From NCBI GenBank assembly GCA_030838885.1, contig JAUZEU010000330.1:1-15469 (forward strand): DNA of 15,469 nucleotides, given 5' to 3'. Made by a program: the position numbers and the translations under genes. This stretch comes from Bryobacterales bacterium. GTDB lineage: Bacteria > Acidobacteriota > Terriglobia > Bryobacterales > Bryobacteraceae. Under the pieces are notes generated by a model that was not told where the DNA came from, did no database searches, and worked only from the letters and a program-made list of their open reading frames with translations. Every line of letters starts with the position of its first letter. Position 1 is the first letter of the stretch. Of this stretch, positions 1 to 8,169 are shown piece by piece.

Positions 1-1577
1 TATGCCTGGCCGTCGAACAGAAACGTTGTTGGTTCATCCACCACGATGGACGCCGGGGTTAGGGTGGTGGTGCCGCCCGCCACCGCCGTGTTCAGAGCCG
101 TTGCATAAACAAACGGTTTGAAAATTGACCCAGGCTGCCGCTGCGCGAGGATTCTGTTCAACTGACTGGTCCCGTAGTTCCGGCCACCTACCAGTGCCTT
201 GATCTCGCCAGTGTGGGGGTTCAGGGCAATCAGCGCGGCCTGCGGTTCCACGAACTTCGCATTTTTGAAGCGCTTCTGCTTGCGGACGAGATCGTCCACC
301 TGCTTCATCCCGACGGTTACCGCCTCATTCGCGGCGCGCTGCAGATTGAGATCAAGAGAGGTGTAAATCCGGTCGGAATTCACCTGGAAGTCGTAGCCCG
401 GAAAGCGTTTCTCCAAATCCTCATTCAGGAGGTCGACAAAGTAAGGCGCATCGCTCGATTCCGTCGCCCCGTTCACCACCCGCATTGGTGTCTCCGTTGC
501 GACGCCATATTCGCGATCGGAGATATATCCGTTCTGCCGCATCATCCCCAGGATCCAGTTGCGCCGGTCACGCACTCTGTCGCCGTGCCGGTAAGGGTTG
601 TAAAAGCTCGCGCCTTTGGCGATTCCCGCCAGAGCGGCCGCTTCGGGCAGCGTGAGCGAACGAACGTCTTTGCCGAAGTAGACCTGCGATGCCTCACCAA
701 AGCCGCGCATAGTGAAGCTGCCGTGATAACCCAGGTCGATCTGGTTACAGTAGAGTTCGAAGATCTCTTGTTTGGTGAGCTTCTGTTCCAGTTGCAACGT
801 GATCATCATCTCCGCCAGCTTGCGGCGCCAGTTGCGGTCGGGGGTCAGGAACATATTGCGCGCCAGTTGCATAGTCAGCGTGGAGGCGCCCTGCTCGTTC
901 CGGCCCCGCTTCAGATCCACGTACGCCGAACGCACAATCCCGATGGGATCGAATCCAGAATGGCTGAAAAAACGTTTGTCTTCAGCTGAAAGCACTGCGT
1001 TCTTCAATGAGGCGGGAATGTCCTCATAACGCACGATGCGCTGCTTCTCCCTGTTCCGGTCGAAGAGGTTGGTGATGAGCTGCGGCTCGAGCTCGTACAT
1101 CGGGCGCTCGGTGTTGTCGCCCAGCGAAACGATGCGGTGAATCTTCCCGCCTGCAAACCTCACTGTGGCGGCTTCCTGGTCGAAGTATGATTCGTTACCG
1201 GGGAAGATCTCGATGGCGTCAGCCCTAAGCGTGTAATAGCCGATCGGGTTGTTGCGGTTTTCGTTATAGCCCGCGCGACGGAGGGTAGTCGCGACTTCTC
1301 CGGGCGTGGTGACATCATTGACCGCTATCACACTGGGGGCCGCGTAGATCCGCGATGTCGTGGTGTAGGGTCCGCCGCGCAGTCGCTCATCGATCAGCCT
1401 GGCGTACTGCTTGTAGAAATGGATGAACAACCCGCCCATCGCCAGAATGAACACGACGGTAAGGCCAAGCAGCGTTTTTCCAGCAGGGTGAAGAAAGAAC
1501 CGAACCAGCAGTGCGTTCTTTGGAACCCGGACCTTTCGATCGGGCTTTCGCGCCGGGCGGTCTTCAGCGACCTTCAT
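1..1577 (-). CDS. Class A penicillin-binding protein (PBP1B-like), C-terminus cut by window edge
   Basis: Bifunctional peptidoglycan glycosyltransferase/transpeptidase that polymerises lipid II and cross-links the stem peptides in the periplasm. Reading leftward from the ATG at 1577, 525 residues are visible. Order: a basic cytoplasmic tail (1-33), one membrane anchor (about 36-55), a UB2H-like region (about 70-150) as in PBP1B, then the GT51 domain. The GT51 domain shows AEDKRFFSHSGFDP with the catalytic Glu at 199, QGASTLTMQLARNMF at 229-243 and KQEIFELYCNQ at 269-279. The transpeptidase domain begins near 445 and has the active-site SIFK tetrad at 484-487. The later SxN and KTG motifs lie beyond the window. 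The start is 16 nt after the upstream stop with a weak GAAG upstream, which suggests an operon. The UB2H-like region is why I favour PBP1B over PBP1A; I assign no gene symbol because the ortholog is not proven. Confidence 0.93.
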   Translation of the reverse strand, partial: MKVAEDRPARKPDRKVRVPKNALLVRFFLHPAGKTLLGLTVVFILAMGGLFIHFYKQYARLIDERLRGGPYTTTSRIYAAPSVIAVNDVTTPGEVATTLRRAGYNENRNNPIGYYTLRADAIEIFPGNESYFDQEAATVRFAGGKIHRIVSLGDNTERPMYELEPQLITNLFDRNREKQRIVRYEDIPASLKNAVLSAEDKRFFSHSGFDPIGIVRSAYVDLKRGRNEQGASTLTMQLARNMFLTPDRNWRRKLAEMMITLQLEQKLTKQEIFELYCNQIDLGYHGSFTMRGFGEASQVYFGKDVRSLTLPEAAALAGIAKGASFYNPYRHGDRVRDRRNWILGMMRQNGYISDREYGVATETPMRVVNGATESSDAPYFVDLLNEDLEKRFPGYDFQVNSDRIYTSLDLNLQRAANEAVTVGMKQVDDLVRKQKRFKNAKFVEPQAALIALNPHTGEIKALVGGRNYGTSQLNRILAQRQPGSIFKPFVYATALNTAVAGGTTTLTPASIVVDEPTTFLFDGQA

Positions 1578-1593
1578 ATTCTTCAGGATACCG

Positions 1594-1935
1594 TTATCTG
1601 GTGCTGACCCCGGAGAAGTGGAGGTCCGCATGATACAGCTGCGCTTTGTATCTCGAAAGCTGCAACTGCACTCTGCCGCCGGAGTGTTTCACCGTGACGT
1701 CGTTCGGCTGCACCGGCAAGTGAAGTTGATGCGCGCGCTCCACGATTTCGGTACGGAAAGTTTCATCAGGGGTGCGGGCCGCATCGGATTGAGCCGCGAG
1801 TGTGCGTACGTACTGCGTCAGGCGGTAGTTCGCAATGTAGAGCGGAGCGAGGACTATCGCCACCAGCACGAGGCTGCCCAGTACTGCAAAACCGCAAATC
1901 GCGCGCCAGAGCGGCAACTTCTGTGCCTGACTCAC
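1594..1935 (-). CDS. Small single-pass membrane protein, possibly DUF4845-like
   Basis: 113 residues from a GTG start. A hydrophobic segment at about 14-33 (FAVLGSLVLVAIVLAPLYIA) anchors the protein. The rest is a small soluble domain predicted by eye to be helix then strands: a helix around TPDETFRTEIVERAHQLHL, then LPVQPNDVTVKHSGGRVQLQ and further strand-like sequence. One N-terminal helix, a short helical stretch and a domain starting near a 'ndv.v' pattern recalls the DUF4845 family, but this is recall and not a search. It lies between the membrane protein at 1946-2440 (10 nt gap) and the PBP (16 nt gap), all on the same strand, so it is probably co-transcribed and may act in the envelope. 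Its function is unknown. Confidence 0.75.
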   Translation of the reverse strand: MSQAQKLPLWRAICGFAVLGSLVLVAIVLAPLYIANYRLTQYVRTLAAQSDAARTPDETFRTEIVERAHQLHLPVQPNDVTVKHSGGRVQLQLSRYKAQLYHADLHFSGVSTR

Positions 1936-1945
1936 GAAGCGTCAC

Positions 1946-2440
1946 TCACCGACGGTCATCCGAATCTTTGTCGGCTTTGGACGCCACGTCGCTGGTCGCG
2001 TACAACTCTTTCCAGATGTCGCCATGTTCGGTCCACTCGGGCAGCACTGTCCCGGAGATCTGCAGTTCTTCCACGTTCAGCTTGCCATGGCCATAAGGAC
2101 AGATGTACTCGATGCGCGGCCGGCCCAACTGCAGCATATAGCCCCAGGAGCCGGTTTCCACCGGCATGCGAAGGCGGCGCAGGCAGGTTCTACAACGGTA
2201 GCGCTGATCCCAAAATGCCAGATAGAAGAGGCCATACGAGAAAAGGAACCAGACGCCAGCCAGGGTCGTGTAAGCGAGGTCGTAGCTGAATTGGTAGTGG
2301 TTCAGATGAAACCACTGGGTCCTCGGCTCCCAAAAGAGGTTCAGGAACCACATCGCGACGGCTGAGCCGAGCGCCGCGCCAGCCAGTTTCACCAACAGAA
2401 AGCCCCAATACCGCACATGAGTCGTGATCGCCGGAAACAT
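1946..2440 (-). CDS. Two-helix membrane protein with putative zinc-binding Cys/His cluster
   Basis: Not recognised as a named family. I start it at the ATG at 2440 (164 residues), because AGAGGATC lies nine to ten bases upstream. A longer version from the ATG at 2536 (196 residues) is open but has a poorer upstream site and a basic, unremarkable extension. Two transmembrane helices are clear (about residues 13-37 and 58-77 of the short form). After the second helix comes RCRTCLRRL and then CPYGHG: a C-x2-C pair and a C-x3-H pair about 27 residues apart, the spacing of a zinc ribbon facing the cytoplasm or periplasm. The C-terminus is acidic. It is first in an operon with a one-helix protein and a class A PBP, so a role in envelope assembly is a reasonable but unproven guess. 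Confidence 0.72.
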   Translation of the reverse strand: MFPAITTHVRYWGFLLVKLAGAALGSAVAMWFLNLFWEPRTQWFHLNHYQFSYDLAYTTLAGVWFLFSYGLFYLAFWDQRYRCRTCLRRLRMPVETGSWGYMLQLGRPRIEYICPYGHGKLNVEELQISGTVLPEWTEHGDIWKELYATSDVASKADKDSDDRR

Positions 2441-2584
2441 CCGTAAGATCCTCTTTTTTTCACTATACGGCAATTTCGTCGGGATCTTTCCGTTGTTTTG
2501 TTTACTGAGGTAGTCGCCTTGCCAGGAGGCGACCATACGCCGCCCCTTTCAGCCATTCTTCAGCGGGTCGCGGCACAATGAAGC
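2441..2584. promoter_or_regulatory. Divergent intergenic region between envelope operon and receptor gene
   Basis: This stretch separates the leftward membrane-protein operon from the rightward receptor-like gene and must carry promoters for both. Its left half (2450-2510) is visibly more AT-rich than the flanks, with T-runs and TATA-like sequence. I could not assign a convincing -35/-10 pair on either strand. If the membrane protein really starts at 2536, the gap shrinks to 48 bases. Confidence 0.35.
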
Positions 2585-5332
2585 GTGCTGCGTACCCTGG
2601 TTCTCTCTGCCCTCGCGATCCACGCTCTTTTTGCCCAGAATGCCTCTTTGACGGGCAGGGTGACAGATGAATCCGGCGCCGTGGTCGCTGGCGCAACTGT
2701 CACGCTAACGGGCTCTTCGGGGACCAGGCAGGCAAATTCCGGCCCTGACGGCACTTACAATTTCTCTAATTTGAATCCTGCCAGCTTCAAAATCTTCGCA
2801 AGTGCCCCGCAACTCGGCACCAGGCAGCCGGTCGCCGTAACTATTCATTCCGGCAGCAATTCACTGAATCTCGAACTTGCGGTCGCTGCCGCCGCGCAAC
2901 AACTCACGGTCACGGATAACGCCGGGCCAGGCGTGAGTACAGAGGCTTCCAGCAACGCCAGCGCCACCATCATCAAGGGGGAAGATCTCGACGCTCTGTC
3001 GGACGACCCGGCCGATCTTCAGGCTGACCTCGAAGCGCTCGCCGGTCCTTCCGCAGGGCCCAGCGGCGGAGCGATATTCGTGGATGGTTTCAGCGGCGGC
3101 CAACTGCCGCCCAAGGAATCGATTCGCGAGATCCGAATCAACTCGAATCCCTTCTCTCCCGAATACGACAAACTTGGCTACGGCCGCATCGAGATCTTCA
3201 CCAAACCGGGTTCTGATAAGTTCCATGGCTCCGTTGGCTATAACCTGGGCACTGACAGATGGAACTCCAGAAATCCCTATTCGGCGCAAAAAGCCCCCTT
3301 GCTGCTGCAGGAAACCGAGAACAGCCTGAGCGGCCCTCTTGGAAAGCACAGTTCTTTTACAGTGGACGCCGAATACCAGGCCGTTGATAACGGCTCTATT
3401 ACCAATGCCGTGATACTCGATCCCGCCACTCTCTCTCCCGCCGCTTTTTCAAGCGTGCTGAAGACTCCTCAGCGTCATACTCTCGTTGGCCCGCATGTGG
3501 ATTATCAGCTGAACGAGAATAATACTCTCGCTGTCCGTTATCTTTATACCCGCGCCGATATCAAAGACGGAGGCATCGGCAGTTTTGACCTGATTTCACG
3601 CGGGACCCATATACTCCACACCTTCAATACCGCGCAGGTCATCGAGACTTCTGTACACGGCTCGATGGTGAACGAAACCCGTTTTCAGTACTTCCGTTCC
3701 GATCTCACAAGCGCCGCAAATACTGTAGCGCCCGTTATACAGGTGCTCGGGGCATTTACGGGCGGAGGCGCCACTTTGAGCCAAGGCTCCGATTTGCAGA
3801 ACAGCTACGAACTGCAGAACTATACATCCCTGGTGCACGGAACCCATTTCATGCGTTTCGGAGTTCGCCTGCGCGCCGCCATTGAAGACAGCTTTTCGCC
3901 GCTGAACTTCAACGGAACATTTACCTTCTCTTCCATAGCCCAATACCAGCGGGGAATCCCCTCGCAATTCTCAGTGAACGGAGGCATGCCGAACCTTGCC
4001 GTCCACCAGTTCGATGGCGCTCTCTTCTTTGGCGACGACTGGAAAGTGCGCCAGAACCTGACGTTGAGCCTGGGTGTCCGGTATGAAAGCCAGACCAACA
4101 TTCGGGACCTGAAAGACGTCGCGCCGCGGGTTGCCTTCGCATGGGCGCCGGGGGCGACCGGCAAGAAACAGGCCCGAACTGTGATTCGAGGGGGCGTAGG
4201 TATGTTTTACGATCGCTTCGCGCTGACCAACTCCCTTACGGCAGCCCGCTACAACGGTATCGTGCAGCAGCAGTACGTAGTGATCAATCCGGACTTTTAT
4301 CCCGCCATTCCAACGCCTGCCTCACTCGCCGCGAGCCGTTCTCCGCAAGCTGTGCAGACAGTGGATGCCAACCTGCGCGCCCCGTACATCGTTCAGTCCG
4401 CCCTCACGCTGGAACGCCAGTTGCCAAAGAACACCACCATCGCAGTCACTTATACCAACTCACACGGACTCCACGTTTTCCGCTCGATGGAAGTTCCCTC
4501 GGCGAAAGGGCCCGTTTACCTGATGACGTCATCGGGCCTTTATAACCAAAATCAGCTCATCACGAACGTGAACGCAAAGCTGAATGCGGGCGTTTCTCTG
4601 TTTGCGTACTACACCCTGAACAGCGCCAACAGCAATTCCGACGGCCTCGGGACATTCCCGGCAAATCCCGCTAACTTCACGGGAGAGTACGGCCCGGCGG
4701 CTACGGACATCCGGCATCGTGTCCTGGTGGGAGGGACCGTCAGCCTCCGTTGGAATGTTCGCCTCAATCCGCTAGTCACCGTTCAGTCCGGCGCACCGTT
4801 CAATATCACTACCGGCCAGGATAACTACGGTACTACTTTGTACACCGCGAGACCCGGTATCGCGACGGACACCACGCGCCCTGGCCTGGTTCAAACTCCC
4901 TACGGGCTGCTGGATCCCAATCCCATACCGGGCGAGTTCATTCTGCCCAGGAACTACGGCCGTGGCCCGGACATAATCAGCTTCAATCTGCGCGTGGGCC
5001 GCACGTGGGGCTTCGGCCCGGAAAAGGGCAGCGGCAGCGGAGCTGTACGCTCCTCGCGGGATTCCGGCTCCTCGGCCGGTCCCGTATTGGCCGCACCTAC
5101 AGGCAACCGTGGCCTGTTCAACCAGCCATCCACGCCACGCAAATATAACCTTACCGTGTCGATGTCCGGGCGGAATCTGCTGAACCACACGAATCAGGGG
5201 CCGATCATTGGCAACATCACTTCGGCCCTGTTCGGCCGTGCCAACCAAATGGCGGGGACGCCCAATGGAGAAGGCTTTTCGGAGGCGGCCAATAACCGGC
5301 GTCTGGAGCTTCAGATACGGTTTACGTATTGA
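2585..5332 (+). CDS. TonB-dependent-receptor-like outer-membrane protein with carboxypeptidase-regulatory-like N-domain
   Basis: 915 residues from a GTG start, chosen because it gives a clean signal peptide (MLRTLVLSALAIHALFAQ) before the mature NASLTGRV. Residues about 20-105 form a carboxypeptidase-regulatory-like beta-sandwich (GRVTDESGAVVAGATVTL, DGTYNF). Residues about 110-215 resemble a plug, with IFVDGFSGGQLPPKESIREI and GRIEIFTKPGSDKFHG. The rest is a long run of alternating beta strands, ending in LQIRFTY, whose terminal aromatic residue fits BAM recognition. This is the Oar-like architecture expanded in Acidobacteria; the substrate is unknown. It is somewhat shorter than many such proteins as I recall them. 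A Gly/Ser-rich stretch at about residues 812-845 interrupts the late barrel and is probably a loop. No good Shine-Dalgarno is visible. An ATG seven bases upstream is out of frame. Confidence 0.9.
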   Translation: MLRTLVLSALAIHALFAQNASLTGRVTDESGAVVAGATVTLTGSSGTRQANSGPDGTYNFSNLNPASFKIFASAPQLGTRQPVAVTIHSGSNSLNLELAVAAAAQQLTVTDNAGPGVSTEASSNASATIIKGEDLDALSDDPADLQADLEALAGPSAGPSGGAIFVDGFSGGQLPPKESIREIRINSNPFSPEYDKLGYGRIEIFTKPGSDKFHGSVGYNLGTDRWNSRNPYSAQKAPLLLQETENSLSGPLGKHSSFTVDAEYQAVDNGSITNAVILDPATLSPAAFSSVLKTPQRHTLVGPHVDYQLNENNTLAVRYLYTRADIKDGGIGSFDLISRGTHILHTFNTAQVIETSVHGSMVNETRFQYFRSDLTSAANTVAPVIQVLGAFTGGGATLSQGSDLQNSYELQNYTSLVHGTHFMRFGVRLRAAIEDSFSPLNFNGTFTFSSIAQYQRGIPSQFSVNGGMPNLAVHQFDGALFFGDDWKVRQNLTLSLGVRYESQTNIRDLKDVAPRVAFAWAPGATGKKQARTVIRGGVGMFYDRFALTNSLTAARYNGIVQQQYVVINPDFYPAIPTPASLAASRSPQAVQTVDANLRAPYIVQSALTLERQLPKNTTIAVTYTNSHGLHVFRSMEVPSAKGPVYLMTSSGLYNQNQLITNVNAKLNAGVSLFAYYTLNSANSNSDGLGTFPANPANFTGEYGPAATDIRHRVLVGGTVSLRWNVRLNPLVTVQSGAPFNITTGQDNYGTTLYTARPGIATDTTRPGLVQTPYGLLDPNPIPGEFILPRNYGRGPDIISFNLRVGRTWGFGPEKGSGSGAVRSSRDSGSSAGPVLAAPTGNRGLFNQPSTPRKYNLTVSMSGRNLLNHTNQGPIIGNITSALFGRANQMAGTPNGEGFSEAANNRRLELQIRFTY

Positions 5333-5503
5333 TGGCGAACCAAAGTTCCGGGGTCTCTGAAGGCTCAACCGCGGAGATCCCGAGTTCGGTTTCCGCTCGC
5401 CGCCAACGCACAGATACCATTACTCCTGACGAATAAGGGATTCATATCGGGATCAGCCAAACCGGTTTCTGCGGTGACGGCCACTGAGGCAGATTCTGCG
5501 CTT
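5333..5503. other. Intergenic stretch without recognisable content
   Basis: Between the receptor stop and the HEPN relic. I see no open frame of note on either strand, no tRNA-like fold and no terminator hairpin followed by a T-run. It could hold further eroded sequence from the relic next to it. Confidence 0.4.
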
Positions 5504-5664
5504 CACCCCGTGAGGAAGGCCAGAATTGCCGTCAGTTGTTCCTTCAGGCACAGGGATGTCTCGGTTGACGATCGGCAAAATGCGCTGCGGGCGAATACCT
5601 GGATAATCGTGCTAAGAAGACTCGGTCAGAATCCGGAGTCTGCGCAGAACGGCATCCGGTGAGG
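5504..5664 (-). pseudogene. HEPN-domain (DUF86/HepT-like) toxin relic
   Basis: Three blocks of a DUF86-type HEPN protein survive in the right order on the minus strand. First, PDAVLRRLRILTE (about 5622-5662) matches the usual 'QDAVLRxLEIIGEA' helix. A TAG at 5612-5614 follows, and directly in frame HDYPGIRPQRILPIVNRDIP, which matches the usual '(I)HDYFGID.E..W.IV..DLP' segment that carries the His of the RNase-like R-x4-6-H motif. A one-base shift then leads to LKEQLTAILAFLTG and a TGA at 5504-5506, the usual end of the family. The N-terminal helices and the segment between blocks one and two are missing. It lies just after the nucleotidyltransferase gene, as expected for an MNT-HEPN pair. 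It cannot make an active toxin. Confidence 0.72.
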
Positions 5665-5669
5665 TTCGG

Positions 5670-5959
5670 TCAGAGCGCAACGGCCTCGGCGAGGATGCGG
5701 TCGCGCAGATAGCGGTGAAGTGCAGCGTCTTCCACGACATCGATTTTGCGGCCAAGGGCTTCTTCCAGGTCGGCGATGAGGCCGCCGGGGAAGAAAGGCT
5801 TGTATTCGGCCGGGCCTCGATCAGGAGGTCAAGGTCGCTGTCCTGACGGGCTTCGTTTCGCACAAACGAACCGAAGACCTTGACGCTCGTTGCTCCGTGG
5901 CGGTGAGCTATGGCGAGGATACGTTCCCTTTCCGTGAGTTGCAATTCCGCCAGTGTCAT
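5670..5959 (-). pseudogene. MNT-type nucleotidyltransferase (MntA-like antitoxin), frameshifted
   Basis: From the ATG at 5959 the frame reads MTLAELQLTERERILAIAHR and then VKVFGSFVRNEARQDSDLDL, the GSx(9)DxD signature of minimal nucleotidyltransferases. In HEPN/MNT toxin-antitoxin pairs these enzymes AMPylate the HEPN toxin. After DLLIEARP the frame becomes nonsense and runs to a stop at 5612. Restoring one base near 5810-5813, in a GGCC/GGGCC run, opens a frame with GGLIADLEEALGRKIDVVED and YLRDRILAEAVAL ending at the TGA at 5670-5672, which is the normal C-terminus for this family. The repaired protein is about 97 residues, a normal length. The partner HEPN gene downstream is gutted, so selection on this gene may have been lost. 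A sequencing slip is the alternative for this single break. Confidence 0.78.
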
Positions 5960-6001
5960 CCAGCGACTATATCAACTCTGACAGGAATACAATGGCGACT
6001 G

Positions 6002-8167
6002 ATGCGCACTCCTGCCCTTTTGCTGTTGCTCCTTGCGCCAGTCCTGTTCGCGCAGCCCCGCGTCGAATACTCGGCGTCTAAGAAGCTGTTTCTGCTGCGC
6101 ACCGATTCCAGTTCCTACGCAATGGGCGTCAATCCGCGCGGGGAGGTTCAAAACCTGTACTGGGGTGGTCCTCTATGGCGTTCTGACGATATTCCCGCTG
6201 CCACTGGCGGACGTGAGCTTTCCTCGTTCGATCCCGCCCAGTCCGTAATCAATGAAGAATTCGAAGCATGGGGAGGCACTCGGTATCTCGAGCCCGCGGT
6301 CAAGATCACACGCGCCGACGGTGGTCGCGACCTCGTCCTCCATTACGCATCGCACAAGATTGACGGTGACAACCTCAGCATCATTCTCAAAGATGTAGTT
6401 GACGATATCTTCGTCACCCTGAACTACCGTGTCTTCGGGCCGGAAGGCATCATCCGCAAAACCGCGCTTCTGGAGAACAAATCCAAACAGCCGATTCATG
6501 TGGAGAGCCTGCAATCCGGCACATGGTACCTTCCGCACGGGGAAGATTACCGCCTGTCTTACGTGCATGGGCGCTGGGCTGCGGAAAGCCAGCTCACGCG
6601 CGAAGCGATCCACACCGGCACTAAAGTGCTCGAAAGCCGCAAAGGTCACACGAGCCACAACTTCAACCCGTGGTTCGCCATTGACGATGGCTCGGCATCC
6701 GAAGAGAGTGGACGCGTCTGGTTCGGCGCGCTTGGCTGGTCCGGTAACTGGCGTATCGCCGTCGAACAAACTCCGTACTCGCAGGTTCGCGTCACAGGAG
6801 GCCTCAACACCTTCGATTTTGCCGCGCCGCTGAAACCCGGTGAATCGCTGGAATCGCCTCCGTTTTACGGTGGCTATTCGGAGAACGGCTTCGGCGGCAT
6901 GTCCCGCCGGATGCACCGCTTTGAACTGACGGATATCCTTCCGCATGGTCTGCAATCCCGCCTGCGACCGGTCCTTTACAATTCCTGGGAAGCCACCACG
7001 TTTGCGGTCGACGAACCCGGCCAGCGTTCCCTGGCTGAGAAAGCCGCCAAACTCGGGGTCGAACTCTTTGTGATGGACGATGGCTGGTTCGGCAAACGCA
7101 ACAACGATCGCGCCGGGCTGGGTGACTGGACCGTCAACCCTCAGAAGTTTCCCAACGGTCTGGAGCCGCTGGCCAAATACGTGAACTCGCTTGGCATGGA
7201 TTTCGGTCTGTGGGTCGAGCCTGAAATGGTGAATCCAGACAGCGATCTCTATCGCGCCCATCCTGACTGGGCCATGCACTCCACAGATCGTCCGCGCAGC
7301 GAACTTCGGAACCAGCTTGTGCTGAATCTCGCCCGCAATGACGTGAAGGAGTATATCTTCGAAGTCCTGGATAAACTGGCCACTCAGTATCCGATTCGCT
7401 ACTTCAAATGGGATATGAATCGGCCGTTCGCGGAGCCCGGTTGGGAAAACGTGGCGGAGCCCAAAGAACTCTGGCTCAAATACGTGAAGAACGTGTACGA
7501 AATCATTGACCGCCTGCGCGCCAAACATCCGAACCTCGAAATCGAATCCTGCTCCGGCGGTGGCGGGCGCATCGATCTCGGCATTCTGCAGCGCGTGGAA
7601 GAAGTCTGGACCTCGGATAATACAGAGGCCTTCGATCGCCTTGGCATCCAGTACGGCTTTAGTCAGATTTACGCGCCTAAGGTTATGTCCGCCTGGGTCA
7701 CCGATGTACCGAACATGAACAGCCGCAGCACGCCACTCCGGTACCGGTTCCTGGTCGCGATGCAGGGAGCCCTCGGCATCGGCGCCAATCTAAATAAGTG
7801 GACAGCGGCGGACGCCACCATGGCCACGGGCATGATCGCGGCCTACAAACAAATTCGCGGCACGGTGCAGGAAGGCAATCTGTACCGTCTGCTCTCGCCG
7901 CAGGCGGGGGAACTCACCGCGAACGAATACGTATCGCAGGACGGCAAGCAGGCCGTTCTGTTCGCTTTTCTCCACTCGCAACAGTACAGGCAGAGTCCGC
8001 CCGCCATCCGCCTCGCAGGGCTCGACCCGAAGGCCACCTACCGTGTTCAGGTTGTTGGCCAGCCGAACAAGCAGGACGTAAGCGGCGCGTTTCTCATGCA
8101 GAGCGGCGTAACCGTTCGCCTGGCAGGAGACTACGACAGCACCGCTTTATTGCTGGAGCGTCTGTAA
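6002..8167 (+). CDS. GH36 alpha-galactosidase, secreted
   Basis: 721 residues. Glycoside hydrolase family 36 enzymes remove terminal alpha-1,6-linked galactose from raffinose-type oligosaccharides or galactomannan, with retention. I start at the ATG at 6002 because it gives a signal peptide (MRTPALLLLLLAPVLFAQP). The frame is open from 5897, but that extension overlaps the divergent gene and looks noncoding. The N-terminal beta-supersandwich spans about 20-270, the TIM barrel about 280-610 and a C-terminal beta domain follows. Signatures: VMDDGWFGKRNND, FGLWVEPEMVNPDSDLYRAH, FKWDMNRP with the nucleophile Asp at 471, CSGGGGRIDLGILQR, and WTSDNTEAFDR with the acid/base Asp at 539. The length is normal for bacterial GH36 and all key residues are present. 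A signal peptide suggests periplasmic or outer-membrane action. Both neighbours are decayed genes on the opposite strand. Confidence 0.95.
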   Translation: MRTPALLLLLLAPVLFAQPRVEYSASKKLFLLRTDSSSYAMGVNPRGEVQNLYWGGPLWRSDDIPAATGGRELSSFDPAQSVINEEFEAWGGTRYLEPAVKITRADGGRDLVLHYASHKIDGDNLSIILKDVVDDIFVTLNYRVFGPEGIIRKTALLENKSKQPIHVESLQSGTWYLPHGEDYRLSYVHGRWAAESQLTREAIHTGTKVLESRKGHTSHNFNPWFAIDDGSASEESGRVWFGALGWSGNWRIAVEQTPYSQVRVTGGLNTFDFAAPLKPGESLESPPFYGGYSENGFGGMSRRMHRFELTDILPHGLQSRLRPVLYNSWEATTFAVDEPGQRSLAEKAAKLGVELFVMDDGWFGKRNNDRAGLGDWTVNPQKFPNGLEPLAKYVNSLGMDFGLWVEPEMVNPDSDLYRAHPDWAMHSTDRPRSELRNQLVLNLARNDVKEYIFEVLDKLATQYPIRYFKWDMNRPFAEPGWENVAEPKELWLKYVKNVYEIIDRLRAKHPNLEIESCSGGGGRIDLGILQRVEEVWTSDNTEAFDRLGIQYGFSQIYAPKVMSAWVTDVPNMNSRSTPLRYRFLVAMQGALGIGANLNKWTAADATMATGMIAAYKQIRGTVQEGNLYRLLSPQAGELTANEYVSQDGKQAVLFAFLHSQQYRQSPPAIRLAGLDPKATYRVQVVGQPNKQDVSGAFLMQSGVTVRLAGDYDSTALLLERL

Positions 8168-8169
8168 AG

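Noticed and set aside
213..989. Plus-strand open frame of 258 residues at the left end
   Set aside because: Antisense to the class A PBP, whose GT51 motifs are unambiguous.
2502..2754. Minus-strand frames across the start of the receptor gene
   Set aside because: They overlap the receptor signal peptide and N-domain, which are clearly coding on the plus strand.
4772..5368. Minus-strand open frame of 198 residues under the end of the receptor gene
   Set aside because: Antisense shadow; no recognisable family and the plus strand ends in a proper outer-membrane C-terminus.
5333..5503. Possible tRNA or small RNA after the receptor gene
   Set aside because: No cloverleaf, no T-loop consensus and no terminator hairpin found by eye.
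6173..7528. Long open frame on the minus strand (451 residues) opposite the alpha-galactosidase
   Set aside because: It lies wholly antisense to a GH36 gene with all catalytic motifs; its translation has no domain-like pattern and results from GC-biased codon use.
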